Shown here in pieces: positions 1 to 9,435 of a stretch of 64,000 bases of DNA; within the stretch, counting starts at the first letter, position 1, and each line of letters begins with the position of its first letter. The translations under genes and the position numbers were made by a program. The notes beneath the pieces were generated by a model that was not told the origin of the DNA, ran no database searches, and saw only the letters and a program-made list of their open reading frames with translations. The DNA is from Rhodococcus sp. SBT000017 (GTDB taxonomy: Bacteria; Actinomycetota; Actinomycetes; Mycobacteriales; Mycobacteriaceae), in the NCBI RefSeq assembly GCF_003688915.1, contig NZ_REFU01000001.1, positions 1,798,001 through 1,862,000 on the forward strand. The letters run 5' to 3'.

Positions 1-97
1 ACGTCGGAACGATCACCGACACCAGTGACGGTCGAGGACGCTTCATGGTTGTCGACTCGTTCACGGCTCACAGCCAACCAGACCTGGCATCGAACAC

Positions 98-128
98 AAA
101 AAACCCACCCTCGTTGCCGGGGGTGGGT
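98..128 (-). terminator. Intrinsic terminator of the S10 operon
   Basis: Read on the minus strand, the arms ACCCACCC and GGGTGGGT pair perfectly around a 10-nt loop and are followed by a T6 run. It lies just after the rpsQ stop, so it ends the S10 transcript. The 97 bases to the left hold no gene that I can support. Confidence 0.9.
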
Positions 129-146
129 CTTTCGAGCATCAGATGC

Positions 147-425
147 TTACTTGGCCTTTTCGAGAACCTCGACCAGTCGCCAGTGCTTCGTGGCGGACAG
201 CGGGCGGGTCTCCATGAGCTGAACGCGATCGCCTACGCCGGCGTCGCCCTTCTCGTCATGTGCCTTGACCTTGGTGGTGCGACGGATGATCTTGCTGTAG
301 AGGGGGTGCTTGACCCTGTCCTCGAGCTCGACCACGATCGTCTTCTCCATCTTGTCGGATACGACGTAGCCGATCCGAACCTTACGGTTGTTGCGCTCTT
401 CAGTCACAGTCTTTTCCTCGCTCAT
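147..425 (-). CDS. rpsQ: 30S ribosomal protein S17
   Basis: A 92-residue S17, an early-assembling protein that binds 16S rRNA in the 30S body. The sequence has the family core: [19 protein letters not shown], then [19 protein letters not shown], then [19 protein letters not shown]. The length is normal for actinobacteria, with a short charged N-terminal extension. The start ATG overlaps the rpmC stop by four bases (ATGA), so the two are translationally coupled. It is the last gene of the operon and the terminator follows directly. Confidence 0.97.
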   Translation of the reverse strand: MSEEKTVTEERNNRKVRIGYVVSDKMEKTIVVELEDRVKHPLYSKIIRRTTKVKAHDEKGDAGVGDRVQLMETRPLSATKHWRLVEVLEKAK

Positions 426-667
426 GCTGCGTCACCTGCTGTGTCCTCGGAAGGACCAGAGGCCAAGCCGAGCTCACGTTCGCGGAGCACCGTGTAGATA
501 CGCGCGATCTCGTGGCGCACCACGCGCAGTCGACGGTTGTTGTCCAACTGGCCGGTAGCCATCTGGAAACGAAGGTTGAACAGCTCTTCCTTCGACTCAC
601 GCAGCTTGGTGACCAGCTCTTCACCGGTGAGCTCGCGGAGCTCTGCGGCTGGGGTTCCGGTAGCCAT
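422..667 (-). CDS. rpmC: 50S ribosomal protein L29
   Basis: An 81-residue L29, located near the peptide exit tunnel. The recognisable core is [20 protein letters not shown] followed by [16 protein letters not shown] and the [21 protein letters not shown] helix. A short acidic tail after the helix is a common actinobacterial extension. Its ATG shares one base with the rplP TGA (TGATG) and its stop overlaps rpsQ, which fits coupled translation in the S10 operon. Confidence 0.96.
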   Translation of the reverse strand: MATGTPAAELRELTGEELVTKLRESKEELFNLRFQMATGQLDNNRRLRVVRHEIARIYTVLRERELGLASGPSEDTAGDAA

Positions 668-1083
668 CAGAACTGCTCCTCCCTGGTGATGATGCGTGCC
701 TTGATGGGCAGCTTGTGGATGGCGCGAGTCAGTGCCTCACGCGCGATGGTCTCGTCGGGGTACGACAGCTCGAAGAGCACACGACCCGGCTTGACGTTCG
801 CGATCCACCACTCGGGCGAACCCTTACCGGAACCCATGCGGGTCTCGGCAGGCTTCTTGGTGAGCGGGCGGTCCGGGAAGATGTTGATCCAGACCTTGCC
901 GCCACGCTTGATGTGGCGAGTGATCGCGATACGTGCGGACTCGATCTGACGGTTGGTGATGTAGGCGGGCTCGAGAGCCTGAATGCCGTAGTCACCGAAT
1001 GTCACCTGAGTTCCGCCCTTGGCGGCACCCGAACGCTTCGGGTGGTGCTGCTTGCGGTGCTTGACCCGGCGGGGGATCAACAT
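667..1083 (-). CDS. rplP: 50S ribosomal protein L16
   Basis: A 138-residue L16, which sits near the A site of the large subunit and is needed for late 50S assembly. The start [19 protein letters not shown] and the stretch [20 protein letters not shown] are diagnostic, and [19 protein letters not shown] matches the family. The length is standard. The ATG lies three bases after the rpsC stop, inside the operon. Confidence 0.98.
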   Translation of the reverse strand: MLIPRRVKHRKQHHPKRSGAAKGGTQVTFGDYGIQALEPAYITNRQIESARIAITRHIKRGGKVWINIFPDRPLTKKPAETRMGSGKGSPEWWIANVKPGRVLFELSYPDETIAREALTRAIHKLPIKARIITREEQF

Positions 1084-1086
1084 GCG

Positions 1087-2314
<1,228 letters not shown>

Positions 2315-2318
<4 letters not shown>

Positions 2319-2596
2319 CGCCTCTTCGCCTTCCGGTCGTCCTTGATGTGACCCTTGAACGTGCGGGTCGGTGCGAACTCCCCGAGCTTGTGGCCGACCA
2401 TGGAGTCGGACACGAACACCGGCACGTGCTTGCGACCGTCGTGGACGGCGAAAGTGTGACCGATGAAGTCGGGCAGGATTGTCGATCGACGGGACCAGGT
2501 CTTGATGACCTGCTTGGTTCCCTTGTCGTTCTGGACGTCAACCTTCGCGAGGAGGTGATCGTCTACGAACGGGCCTTTCTTCAGGCTGCGTGGCAT
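2315..2596 (-). CDS. rpsS: 30S ribosomal protein S19
   Basis: A 93-residue S19, located in the 30S head at the subunit interface. The start ATG at 2596 is chosen because S19 proteins begin [16 protein letters not shown]; an open frame upstream to 2647 adds residues with no family support. The core [20 protein letters not shown] and the basic C terminus ([12 protein letters not shown]) are intact. It lies 13 bases after rplB and overlaps rplV. Confidence 0.97.
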
Positions 2597-2609
2597 TCTG
2601 AACTCCCTC

Positions 2610-3446
2610 CTAGCGCTTGTTCTTGCCGGTACGACGACGACGGACAATCAGCTTGTCGCTCGCCTTGTTCTTGCGGGTACGGCCTTCCGGCTGTCCCCAG
2701 GGGCTGACCGGGTGGCGTCCACCGGAGGTCTTGCCCTCGCCGCCACCGTGCGGGTGGTCGACCGGGTTCATCACGACACCACGAACGGTCGGGCGCTTGC
2801 CCTTCCATCGCATGCGGCCGGCCTTGCCCCAGTTGATGTTCGACTGCTCGGCGTTGCCGACCTCGCCGACGGTTGCGCGGCAGCGCACGTCGACGCGACG
2901 GATTTCACCGGACGGCATACGCAGCGTGGCGTAGGGGCCTTCCTTACCGAGGAGCTGGATGCTCGCTCCGGCGGAGCGGGCCATCTTCGCGCCACCACCC
3001 GGACGGAGTTCGACCGCGTGGATGGTCGTACCCGTCGGGATGTTGCGCAGGGGCAGGTTGTTGCCGGGCTTGATGTCGGCGTTGGCACCCTGCTCGATCG
3101 GCGAGCCCTGGGCAATGCCCTTGGGTGCGACGATGTAGCGCTTCTCGCCGTCTGCGAAGTGCAGCAGTGCGATGTTCGCGGTGCGGTTGGGGTCGTACTC
3201 GATGTGAGCGACCTTGGCCGGCACGCCGTCCTTGTCGTTGCGACGGAAATCGATGAGACGGTACGCACGCTTGTGACCGCCACCCTTGTGCCGGGTGGTG
3301 ATACGACCGTGTGCGTTACGTCCACCGCGACCGTGCAGCGGGCGGATCAGCGACTTCTCGGGGGTCGAACGCGTGATCTCAGCGAAATCGGAAACGCTGG
3401 AGCCACGACGGCCCGGGGTTGTCGGCTTGTATTTACGGATTGCCAT
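2610..3446 (-). CDS. rplB: 50S ribosomal protein L2
   Basis: A 278-residue L2, needed for subunit association and peptidyl transferase assembly. It begins [20 protein letters not shown] and has [15 protein letters not shown] and [15 protein letters not shown] motifs. The C-terminal [17 protein letters not shown] segment carries the functionally important histidine. The length is normal. It follows rplW after 39 bases. Confidence 0.98.
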   Translation of the reverse strand: MAIRKYKPTTPGRRGSSVSDFAEITRSTPEKSLIRPLHGRGGRNAHGRITTRHKGGGHKRAYRLIDFRRNDKDGVPAKVAHIEYDPNRTANIALLHFADGEKRYIVAPKGIAQGSPIEQGANADIKPGNNLPLRNIPTGTTIHAVELRPGGGAKMARSAGASIQLLGKEGPYATLRMPSGEIRRVDVRCRATVGEVGNAEQSNINWGKAGRMRWKGKRPTVRGVVMNPVDHPHGGGEGKTSGGRHPVSPWGQPEGRTRKNKASDKLIVRRRRTGKNKR

Positions 3447-3485
3447 GAGTCTTCTCGTCCTCTATATCCGAAGAGTCCCAGTCGC

Positions 3486-3791
3486 TTACGCGACCGGACC
3501 TCCGAAGATCTCGATGGGCTTGCTGTCGGCGGAGAGCGTTACGAGCGCGCGCTTGGTGTCCTTGCGCTTGCCGTAACCGAACCGGGTCCGCTTACGCTTG
3601 CCCTGACGGTTCATCGTGTTGACGCTGGTCACGGTGACGTCGAAGATCTTCTCGACGGCAATCTTGATCTGCGTCTTGTTCGAGTCCGGGTGCACCAGGA
3701 ACGTGTAGGTGCCTTCTTCGATCAGTCCGTAGGACTTCTCGGAGATGACCGGTGCCAGCAAGATGTCGCGGGGATCGGCGATCGTGGTCAC
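3486..3791 (-). CDS. rplW: 50S ribosomal protein L23
   Basis: A 101-residue L23, at the exit tunnel where trigger factor and SRP dock. [19 protein letters not shown] and TNKTQIK-type ([18 protein letters not shown]) segments are diagnostic, followed by [19 protein letters not shown]. The start is GTG and overlaps the rplD stop by four bases (GTGA). Confidence 0.97.
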   Translation of the reverse strand: MTTIADPRDILLAPVISEKSYGLIEEGTYTFLVHPDSNKTQIKIAVEKIFDVTVTSVNTMNRQGKRKRTRFGYGKRKDTKRALVTLSADSKPIEIFGGPVA

Positions 3792-4465
3792 TTGCTTGCC
3801 TCCTCGTTCTTTGCAGGCCCAGCGATGAAGGTGTTCAGCGCTTCCACGCTGAAAACGACATCATCGGCGTTGAGCACGTCGTAGGTGTTGAGCTGGTCGG
3901 GTGCAATAGGGTGCACGCCGTCCAGGTTCTGAACGCTCTTCCAGGCTGCGATGTCCTCGCGGCCGACGACGAGCAGGACCTTCTTGCGGTCCGAGATCTC
4001 GGCGAGGAACGTCTTCGCACCCTTGGTGGACGGAACCTGTCCGGCAACCAGTTCGGTGATGACGTGCAGACGCTCGCTGCGGGCCCGATCGGAGAGGGCT
4101 CCGCGCAATGCGGCGGCCTTCATCTTCTTGGGGGTCCGCTGGCTGTAGTCGCGCGGCTGGGGTCCGTGGACCGTGCCACCGCCGACGAACTGAGGAGCGC
4201 GGGTCGAGCCCTGACGAGCGCGGCCGGTGCCCTTCTGCCGGTACGGCTTCTTGCCACCGCCGCGAACCTCGCCACGAGTCTTCGTGGAGTGGGTTCCCTG
4301 ACGAGCAGCTGCCAGCTGTGCGATGACGACCTGGTGCAGCAGCGCGATGTTGGCCGGAGCGTCGAAGATCTCCGCGGGGAGATCGACGGTGCCGTTGGTC
4401 TTGCCGCCGGCTTCCTTGACATCGAGCGTCAGCTTGGTCTCGGTGTTCTTCTCGAGGCTGGTCAT
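3788..4465 (-). CDS. rplD: 50S ribosomal protein L4
   Basis: A 225-residue L4, part of the exit-tunnel constriction; in E. coli it also represses the S10 operon. The start ATG at 4465 ([12 protein letters not shown]) overlaps the rplC stop by four bases; the frame stays open upstream to 4660, but that part runs inside rplC and has no L4 similarity. The tunnel loop [20 protein letters not shown] and [16 protein letters not shown] are diagnostic. Whether L4 regulates this operon cannot be told from sequence alone. Confidence 0.97.
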   Translation of the reverse strand: MTSLEKNTETKLTLDVKEAGGKTNGTVDLPAEIFDAPANIALLHQVVIAQLAAARQGTHSTKTRGEVRGGGKKPYRQKGTGRARQGSTRAPQFVGGGTVHGPQPRDYSQRTPKKMKAAALRGALSDRARSERLHVITELVAGQVPSTKGAKTFLAEISDRKKVLLVVGREDIAAWKSVQNLDGVHPIAPDQLNTYDVLNADDVVFSVEALNTFIAGPAKNEEASK

Positions 4466-5127
4466 GCCCGTGCACCACCCTTCAATGCAGACTTGACGAT
4501 CACGACGTTGCCGCGACGGCCCGGGATCGCTCCCTTGATCAGCAGCAGACCGTTCTCGCTGTCCACCTTGTGGACCGAGAGGTTCTGCGTCGTGACGCGG
4601 TCGCCACCCATACGTCCGGACATGCGCATTCCCTTGAAGACGCGACCGGGTGTTGCGCAACCACCGATGGATCCGGGACGACGGTGCACGGCCTGTGCGC
4701 CGTGGCTCGCGCCCTGACCCTTGAAGCCGTGACGCTTCATGGTTCCGGCGAAGCCCTTGCCCTTGCTGGTGCCGGTGACGTCGACGTATGCGCCGTCCTC
4801 GAACACTGCAGCGGTGAGCTCCTGGCCGACCTCGAACTGCGAGGCGTCGGCTACGCGAATCTCCACGATGTGGCGACGCGGCGTGACACCTGCCTTCTCG
4901 AACTGGCCGGTGGTGGGCTTGTTCACCTTGCGCGGGTCGATCGCACCGAATGCGACCTGGACGGCGCTGTAGCCGTCACGTTCCTGGGTGCGGATCTGGG
5001 TGACCACGTTGGGGCCTGCCTTGATCACGGTCACCGGAACGACGCGGTTGTTCTCGTCGAAGACCTGGGTCATTCCGAGCTTGGTGCCCAGAATTCCTGT
5101 CGCAGGCCGGTTCTTGTTATCAGTCAT
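4462..5127 (-). CDS. rplC: 50S ribosomal protein L3
   Basis: A 221-residue L3 that binds near the 3' end of 23S r[38 protein letters not shown] and [20 protein letters not shown] are diagnostic. I chose ATG 5127 because GGAG lies six bases upstream. A GTG at 5145 in the same frame overlaps the rpsJ stop (GTGA) and would add six residues; it remains possible. Confidence 0.96.
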   Translation of the reverse strand: MTDNKNRPATGILGTKLGMTQVFDENNRVVPVTVIKAGPNVVTQIRTQERDGYSAVQVAFGAIDPRKVNKPTTGQFEKAGVTPRRHIVEIRVADASQFEVGQELTAAVFEDGAYVDVTGTSKGKGFAGTMKRHGFKGQGASHGAQAVHRRPGSIGGCATPGRVFKGMRMSGRMGGDRVTTQNLSVHKVDSENGLLLIKGAIPGRRGNVVIVKSALKGGARA

Positions 5128-5141
5128 CGTTGTCTCCGCGC

Positions 5142-5447
5142 TCACTGGATGTTGACGTCGACACTGGCCGGGAGGTCGATGCGCATGAGCGCGTCCACCG
5201 TCTTCGGTGTCGGGTCGAGGATGTCAATGAGCCGCTTGTGAGTACGCATCTCGAAGTGTTCGCGCGAGTCCTTGTACTTGTGCGGCGAACGGATGACGCA
5301 GTACACGTTCTTTTCTGTCGGCAACGGCACCGGTCCGACGACGCGGGCACCCGTACGGGTGACCGTTTCGACGATCTTGCGCGCTGACGCGTCGATCGCC
5401 TCATGGTCGTAGGCCTTGAGCCTGATGCGGATCTTTTGTCCCGCCAC
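5142..5447 (-). CDS. rpsJ: 30S ribosomal protein S10
   Basis: A 101-residue S10, first gene of the operon; it works in the 30S head and also as NusE in antitermination. [18 protein letters not shown] is the family N terminus and [20 protein letters not shown] the C-terminal signature. The start is the GTG at 5447, which gives the standard length; the frame continues upstream to 5567 without family support. Confidence 0.97.
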   Translation of the reverse strand: MAGQKIRIRLKAYDHEAIDASARKIVETVTRTGARVVGPVPLPTEKNVYCVIRSPHKYKDSREHFEMRTHKRLIDILDPTPKTVDALMRIDLPASVDVNIQ

Positions 5448-5849
5448 GCTTAGTGTCCTTTTCTTGCCGCTTGGTCGTAGAACGGGCCGTTCGGCCTGCT
5501 CCACCTCGTCTGCACAGTCCCCGAGCCGTGGGAAACCCATCGACCCGAACTGCCTTCGTGCACACACGACAGTGAAAAACGTTGACGACCAGGCGTGGCC
5601 TGATTCCGTTGCCGCTCTTCATCTGTCATGGTTCTCCGGTCCACGCGGTCGGGCGTGTCGCGATTCCGCTCATTCTTCTGCGCTGAAACTTTCGCCGCAA
5701 CCATCCGAATCGAACGAAACCCGCACCGATCGAGCTGGTGTTCCGGACGCGCTCACGTGGAGCGCTGGTCTCATGTTCTTGCTCAGTCGGCCTTTCGGCC
5801 GACTCACCTGTTTCAGGCCGCACGCATGCGCGTCCCGTGTCCAGGCAAC
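5448..5849 (-). promoter_or_regulatory. Long S10 operon leader with a GNRA hairpin
   Basis: If transcription starts just downstream of the -10 box at 5856-5861, the S10 mRNA has a leader of about 400 nt. It contains one perfect hairpin at 5785-5804. On the minus strand the arms are AGTCGGCC and GGCCGACT around a GAAA loop, a GNRA tetraloop. No T run follows, so it is a leader structure rather than a terminator. I see no convincing gene in this stretch. A ribosomal protein binding role is inference only. Confidence 0.6.
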
Positions 5850-5855
5850 CCGACC

Positions 5856-5884
5856 AGTATGCCGCAGACCGGGCAGTAGATCAA
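5856..5884 (-). promoter_or_regulatory. Probable promoter of the S10 operon
   Basis: On the minus strand TTGATC (5879-5884) and CATACT (5856-5861) are separated by exactly 17 bases. Each differs from the housekeeping sigma consensus at two positions or fewer. It is the only good match upstream of rpsJ and faces the operon. Confidence 0.65.
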
Positions 5885-5910
5885 CTCGGGCCCGATCGAT
5901 TGCCACCGCA

Positions 5911-5934
5911 CTACCTTACCGAGCAGTAAGGTAG
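5911..5934 (+). promoter_or_regulatory. Perfect inverted-repeat operator before the hotdog gene
   Basis: CTACCTTAC and GTAAGGTAG are perfect 9-bp arms with a 6-bp spacer, ending four bases before the ATG at 5939. The right arm contains AAGG at ribosome-binding distance. A bound repressor would block transcription, and an RNA hairpin would hide the ribosome site. The size and symmetry resemble TetR-family operators. It also lies within about 30 bp of the S10 -35 box. The cognate regulator is not in the window. Confidence 0.6.
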
Positions 5935-5938
5935 CGCC

Positions 5939-6433
5939 ATGACCACTGTCCAGAACACCACCGGCGCAACCTATCGAGCCTGGTCGAAGCTACCGAACAA
6001 CACTGTCGGCTCCACCCTCTTCTCTGTCGGCATGTGCCTACGGGTTCCGTACTTCGCATCCGTGCTGCCCCGCGTCGTCGCGCTCGAGCCGGGACGCTGC
6101 GAGGTCACCGCGCCCAAGTGGTTCGGCATTCGGAACCACCTGGGCACCTTCCACGCCATCGCCGCCTGCAACCTCGCCGAGGTCGCCATGGGCATGCTCG
6201 CCGAGGCGACCGTCCCCACTTCGCACCGATGGATCCCCAAATCCATGACAGTTCGGTACCTGACGAAGGCCACCACATCGCTGCGCGCGGTCGCTGAACT
6301 CGACGAGGTCCCCGACTTCGGGACGATCACCGATGGCATCGACATCGTCGTGCCCGTCGCGATTCGAGACACCGCGGGCATCGAAGTGGTGCACGCGGAC
6401 ATCACCATCTGGGTCTCCGCGGCGTCCCGTTGA
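5939..6433 (+). CDS. Hotdog-fold DUF4442/PaaI-like protein
   Basis: A 164-residue protein resembling the DUF4442/YiiD hotdog-fold group related to acyl-CoA thioesterases. The support is the segment GIRNHLGTFHAIAACNLAEVAMG, with an N-H-G-T arrangement before the long central hotdog helix, and then WIPKSMTVRYLTKATTSLRA on the sheet. No signal peptide or membrane segment is seen, so it should be cytosolic. The substrate is unknown. It sits directly behind the perfect inverted repeat at 5911-5934 and only 12 bases before the TyrA-like gene, so the two are probably cotranscribed. Confidence 0.65.
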   Translation: MTTVQNTTGATYRAWSKLPNNTVGSTLFSVGMCLRVPYFASVLPRVVALEPGRCEVTAPKWFGIRNHLGTFHAIAACNLAEVAMGMLAEATVPTSHRWIPKSMTVRYLTKATTSLRAVAELDEVPDFGTITDGIDIVVPVAIRDTAGIEVVHADITIWVSAASR

Positions 6434-6445
6434 CATACTCGACCG

Positions 6446-7354
6446 ATGAACTCGGTGACGCGGTCGGAGTCCGGTGACTCGGTAGTGGTGGTCGGAGGTT
6501 CGGGAGCGGTCGGCCGCTTGATGGTCGACCTCCTGCTCGCGGACCGCGTGCCGGTGACCATCGTGGACGTGCACGGCGGCTCGGCGCCCGGGGGTTCGGC
6601 GGCGATCGCCGGCGATATCACCGAACCAGACGCTCCGGTCGAGTCGGTGCTGAGACAAGCCGCCACGGTGATTCTGGCGGTCCCCGAATCCGTGGCACTG
6701 CGGGCCGACCTGTCCGCGATTCGCCCCGACACCCTGCTGGTGGAAACCCTCTCGGTGAAGTCCGGCTTCTCCCGCCATGTGCAGGACGCACGTCCGATAG
6801 GTGCCGCGGTGGGAATCAATCCCATGTTCGCCCCGTCCCTCGGGATGGCCGGACGCCCGGTCGCCGCCGTCGTGCACCGACCCGGCCCGCCGGTGGATGC
6901 CTTCCTGGACAGCATCACGCGGTGGGGCGGCCGAGTGGTCCATCTCGACGCGGCACGCCATGATCGCCTCGCCGCGGCGACGCAGGCGCTGACGCACGCC
7001 AGCGTCCTGGCGTTCGGCATGGCTCTGGCCGAACTGGACCTTCCGTTCGTCGATATCGACGCCGTTGCGCCTCCCCCACACGCGACGATGCTTGCCGTGC
7101 TCGCTCGCATCACCGGCGGCGAACCCGAGGTCTACTGGGATGTCCAGGCGGGCAATCCGCACGCCGCCGACGCCAGGGCTGCGCTACACCGAGCGACGCA
7201 GACGGTGAGCGAGACGGTCGACTCCGGTTCCGAGGCCGACTTCGCCCGCCTGTTGGCGCAGGCCGAAGCCGCTCTGGGCGGGAACGGCGATCGGTATCGA
7301 GCATTGTGTGCGGAGATGTTCGGTATCGTTCGAGGCAGCGGTGGTAGCCCATAG
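6446..7354 (+). CDS. TyrA/PapC-like dehydrogenase lacking the catalytic His
   Basis: A 302-residue homologue of prephenate dehydrogenase. An N-terminal Rossmann motif (GGSGAVG, residues 17-23) binds NAD(P). SVKSGF (103-108) matches the TyrA substrate loop, and the C-terminal helical part (HDRLAAATQALTHA onward) aligns with E. coli TyrA. In TyrA the segment HPMFGP carries the catalytic His; here it reads NPMFAP, with Asn125 in that place. True prephenate dehydrogenases need that His to act on the C4 hydroxyl. The change fits a different substrate such as 4-amino-4-deoxyprephenate (PapC reaction), which would make 4-aminophenylpyruvate. The AurF-like N-oxygenase 35 bases downstream supports this, but no papA or papB homologue is present. 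No clear ribosome-binding site precedes the ATG. Confidence 0.7.
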   Translation: MNSVTRSESGDSVVVVGGSGAVGRLMVDLLLADRVPVTIVDVHGGSAPGGSAAIAGDITEPDAPVESVLRQAATVILAVPESVALRADLSAIRPDTLLVETLSVKSGFSRHVQDARPIGAAVGINPMFAPSLGMAGRPVAAVVHRPGPPVDAFLDSITRWGGRVVHLDAARHDRLAAATQALTHASVLAFGMALAELDLPFVDIDAVAPPPHATMLAVLARITGGEPEVYWDVQAGNPHAADARAALHRATQTVSETVDSGSEADFARLLAQAEAALGGNGDRYRALCAEMFGIVRGSGGSP

Positions 7355-7389
7355 CCGCGGTGGGACGAGTGCGGAAGCGGAGGCACACG

Positions 7390-8343
7390 ATGTTGGAGCA
7401 ACCGTCGTTGCCGGAATTCGACTCCGATGATGTCGTCGAGAGCGCAGTCGTCGCACGGTTGGCGAAGAACTGGTCGCAGCGCGCGACGGTCAAGAAGCCC
7501 GAGCCCGAGCTGGACGATTTGTTCGACCTCGCCAAGCAAGATTTCCCCGACGCCCTGATCCCCTTCGGTGAGCACGACACCTTCACCGGTGCCACTCCCG
7601 AGCAACAGGATCGACTTCGGGCGTGGGGTTGGATCGCGTTCAACAAGAACGTGATGGACGTCGAGCAGCACGTCGTTCATCCCGGTTTTGCGCTGTTGGC
7701 GCAAGACGTGTTCGAGACCGGAATGGGTGACACCCTCGCGGTCGCGGTGACCCAGGCCATGGTCGACGAGCAGTACCACACCCTGATGCACCTCAATGCG
7801 AGCGCAGCCACTCGGCGCGGACGCGGCTGGGCTCTGTCGGAACGTTCATTGCCGTTCAGCTCCACCGTGCGCAGGCAGCGTGCGGCGCAGGCGAACAGCG
7901 ACGACCCCTGGTCGGCAGCTATCAGCTCGCTCGCGTTCATGACGGTCGCAGAGATCTCCATCACCTCGTATCTGGACCTGATCGAGGACGACGACGTCAT
8001 TCAGCCCATCAACCGGGCAACCGTGAAACTGCACAACCGCGACGAGTACTGCCATGCATCGATCGCCGACGACATGGCTGCGATCGTCTTCGACCGACTC
8101 GGCTCCGACGACCGGCAGAAGTTCCTGGACGGCCTCGTCGACGGCATGGACGCGTTCTCGAGCAGCGATTTCTCCACCTGGGGACGCATACTCGAACTCG
8201 AGGGCATCCGCGGCGCCGAAGAAATGCTCGCCGACGTCGAGCAGGACGTCAGCCGCCGCGCGTTGGTTCAGGATTACAGCGGGTTGCGGTCACTGTGCCG
8301 AAAACTCGACGTCGAGAACAGTATCGATATCGACTGGGACTGA
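7390..8343 (+). CDS. AurF-like diiron arylamine N-oxygenase
   Basis: A 317-residue member of the AurF/CmlI family, diiron enzymes that oxidise aryl amines to nitro groups. All seven expected metal ligands are visible with AurF-like spacing: Glu92 (VEQHV), Glu127 and His130 (DEQYH), Glu188 (VAEIS), and His215, Glu219 and His222 (HNRDEYCH). The start at 7390 is chosen because GGAGG lies six bases upstream; a GTG at 7360 lacks this. It follows the TyrA/PapC-like gene closely and is probably cotranscribed with it. The substrate is not known. AurF homologues are widespread in mycobacteria and relatives, so nitroaryl synthesis is inferred from the neighbour. Confidence 0.82.
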   Translation: MLEQPSLPEFDSDDVVESAVVARLAKNWSQRATVKKPEPELDDLFDLAKQDFPDALIPFGEHDTFTGATPEQQDRLRAWGWIAFNKNVMDVEQHVVHPGFALLAQDVFETGMGDTLAVAVTQAMVDEQYHTLMHLNASAATRRGRGWALSERSLPFSSTVRRQRAAQANSDDPWSAAISSLAFMTVAEISITSYLDLIEDDDVIQPINRATVKLHNRDEYCHASIADDMAAIVFDRLGSDDRQKFLDGLVDGMDAFSSSDFSTWGRILELEGIRGAEEMLADVEQDVSRRALVQDYSGLRSLCRKLDVENSIDIDWD

Positions 8344-8463
8344 CTGCGAGGCTCACGCAGCGCCTACCCACACGTAACATCTACGGCGAATTTCGCTATC
8401 AAGTAGTGGCCTCGACTCCACGGGGCCCGGTCCCACCACTCCCCCCGACAGCTCGGAGATTCG

Positions 8464-9435
8464 ATGTCGTCAGCTCAACACGCAGCCGTACACGTGGAGG
8501 ATGTACACAAGTCCTTCGGCGATGTGCAGGCGTTGCGCGGCATCAGCTTCTCCGCAGAGCGGGGAACCGTTCTGGGCATTCTCGGCCCGAACGGTGCAGG
8601 CAAGACGACGACCGTGAAAGTGCTGTCCACCCTGATCGCACCCGACAGCGGCAGAGCCTTCGTCGCGGGTCACGATGTGGTGGCCGACGCTCCGGCAGTC
8701 CGTCGTTCGATCATGATGACCGGGCAGTACGCGGCTCTCGACGACACGCTGTCCGGCCGCGAGAACATCGAGCTCTTCGGTCGCCTGATGGGTCTGGACA
8801 AGAAGGCCGCCAAGGCGCGAGCCAAGGCGTTGCTCGACGAGTTCGACCTCTCCGACACCGGCAAGCGCCCCGTGCGCGGCTACTCGGGCGGTATGCGTCG
8901 CCGTATCGACATCGCCTGCGGCCTCGTCGTGCGGCCGGAGGTCGTCTTCCTGGACGAGCCGACCACCGGACTCGACCCACGCAGTCGGCAGGGCGTCTGG
9001 TCGTTGGTCGAGGCGCTCAAGGCGCAGGGCATCACCGTGCTGTTGACGACGCAGTATCTCGAAGAAGCAGACGTCCTGAGCGACAACATCATCGTCATCG
9101 ACAAGGGCACGGTCATCGCGGAAGGCACGTCGGACCATCTCAAGGCCATGACCGGCGGCAGCTACTGCGAGGTCGTTCCCCTCGATCCCGGCCAACTCCG
9201 CGCGGCCGCCGAAGCCCTGGGCGACATGGTCCCCGCTGCAGTGCACGCCGAGATCACCGCTGCCTCGGACCGGCTCTCCGTTCCTGCACCCGACGGCGCA
9301 GCCACTCTGTCGGAGATTCTGCGCCGGATCGATGCGGTGGGAATCGTGCTCGCCGACATCGCCCTCCGCCGTCCGTCGCTCGACGACGTGTTCCTCACTC
9401 TCACCGGGCACTCGCAGACGAGCACCACGCCATGA
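8464..9435 (+). CDS. DrrA-type ABC transporter ATP-binding protein
   Basis: A 323-residue ATPase of the daunorubicin-resistance (DrrA) family that powers drug or lipid export. The Walker A motif is GPNGAGKTT (residues 41-49), the signature is GYSGGMRRR, and Walker B is VVFLDEPTTGLD. A C-terminal domain of about 90 residues after the ATPase core is normal for DrrA. GGAG lies five bases before the ATG. The stop overlaps the next ATG (ATGA), so it is coupled to the permease. A 120-bp gap separates it from the AurF-like gene; that gap holds only a short palindrome, GCGAATTTCGC at 8386-8396. The cargo could be the NRPS product made next door, but this is inference. Confidence 0.9.
   Translation: MSSAQHAAVHVEDVHKSFGDVQALRGISFSAERGTVLGILGPNGAGKTTTVKVLSTLIAPDSGRAFVAGHDVVADAPAVRRSIMMTGQYAALDDTLSGRENIELFGRLMGLDKKAAKARAKALLDEFDLSDTGKRPVRGYSGGMRRRIDIACGLVVRPEVVFLDEPTTGLDPRSRQGVWSLVEALKAQGITVLLTTQYLEEADVLSDNIIVIDKGTVIAEGTSDHLKAMTGGSYCEVVPLDPGQLRAAAEALGDMVPAAVHAEITAASDRLSVPAPDGAATLSEILRRIDAVGIVLADIALRRPSLDDVFLTLTGHSQTSTTP

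Noticed and set aside
5448..5704. Small minus-strand open frames in the S10 leader
   Set aside because: No ribosome-binding site, no conserved pattern and strongly basic random composition; they look like chance open frames.
6446..7354. Ordinary tyrosine biosynthesis gene tyrA
   Set aside because: The catalytic His of the HPMFGP motif is replaced by Asn and the gene neighbours are not aromatic amino acid genes, so a plain tyrA label would mislead.
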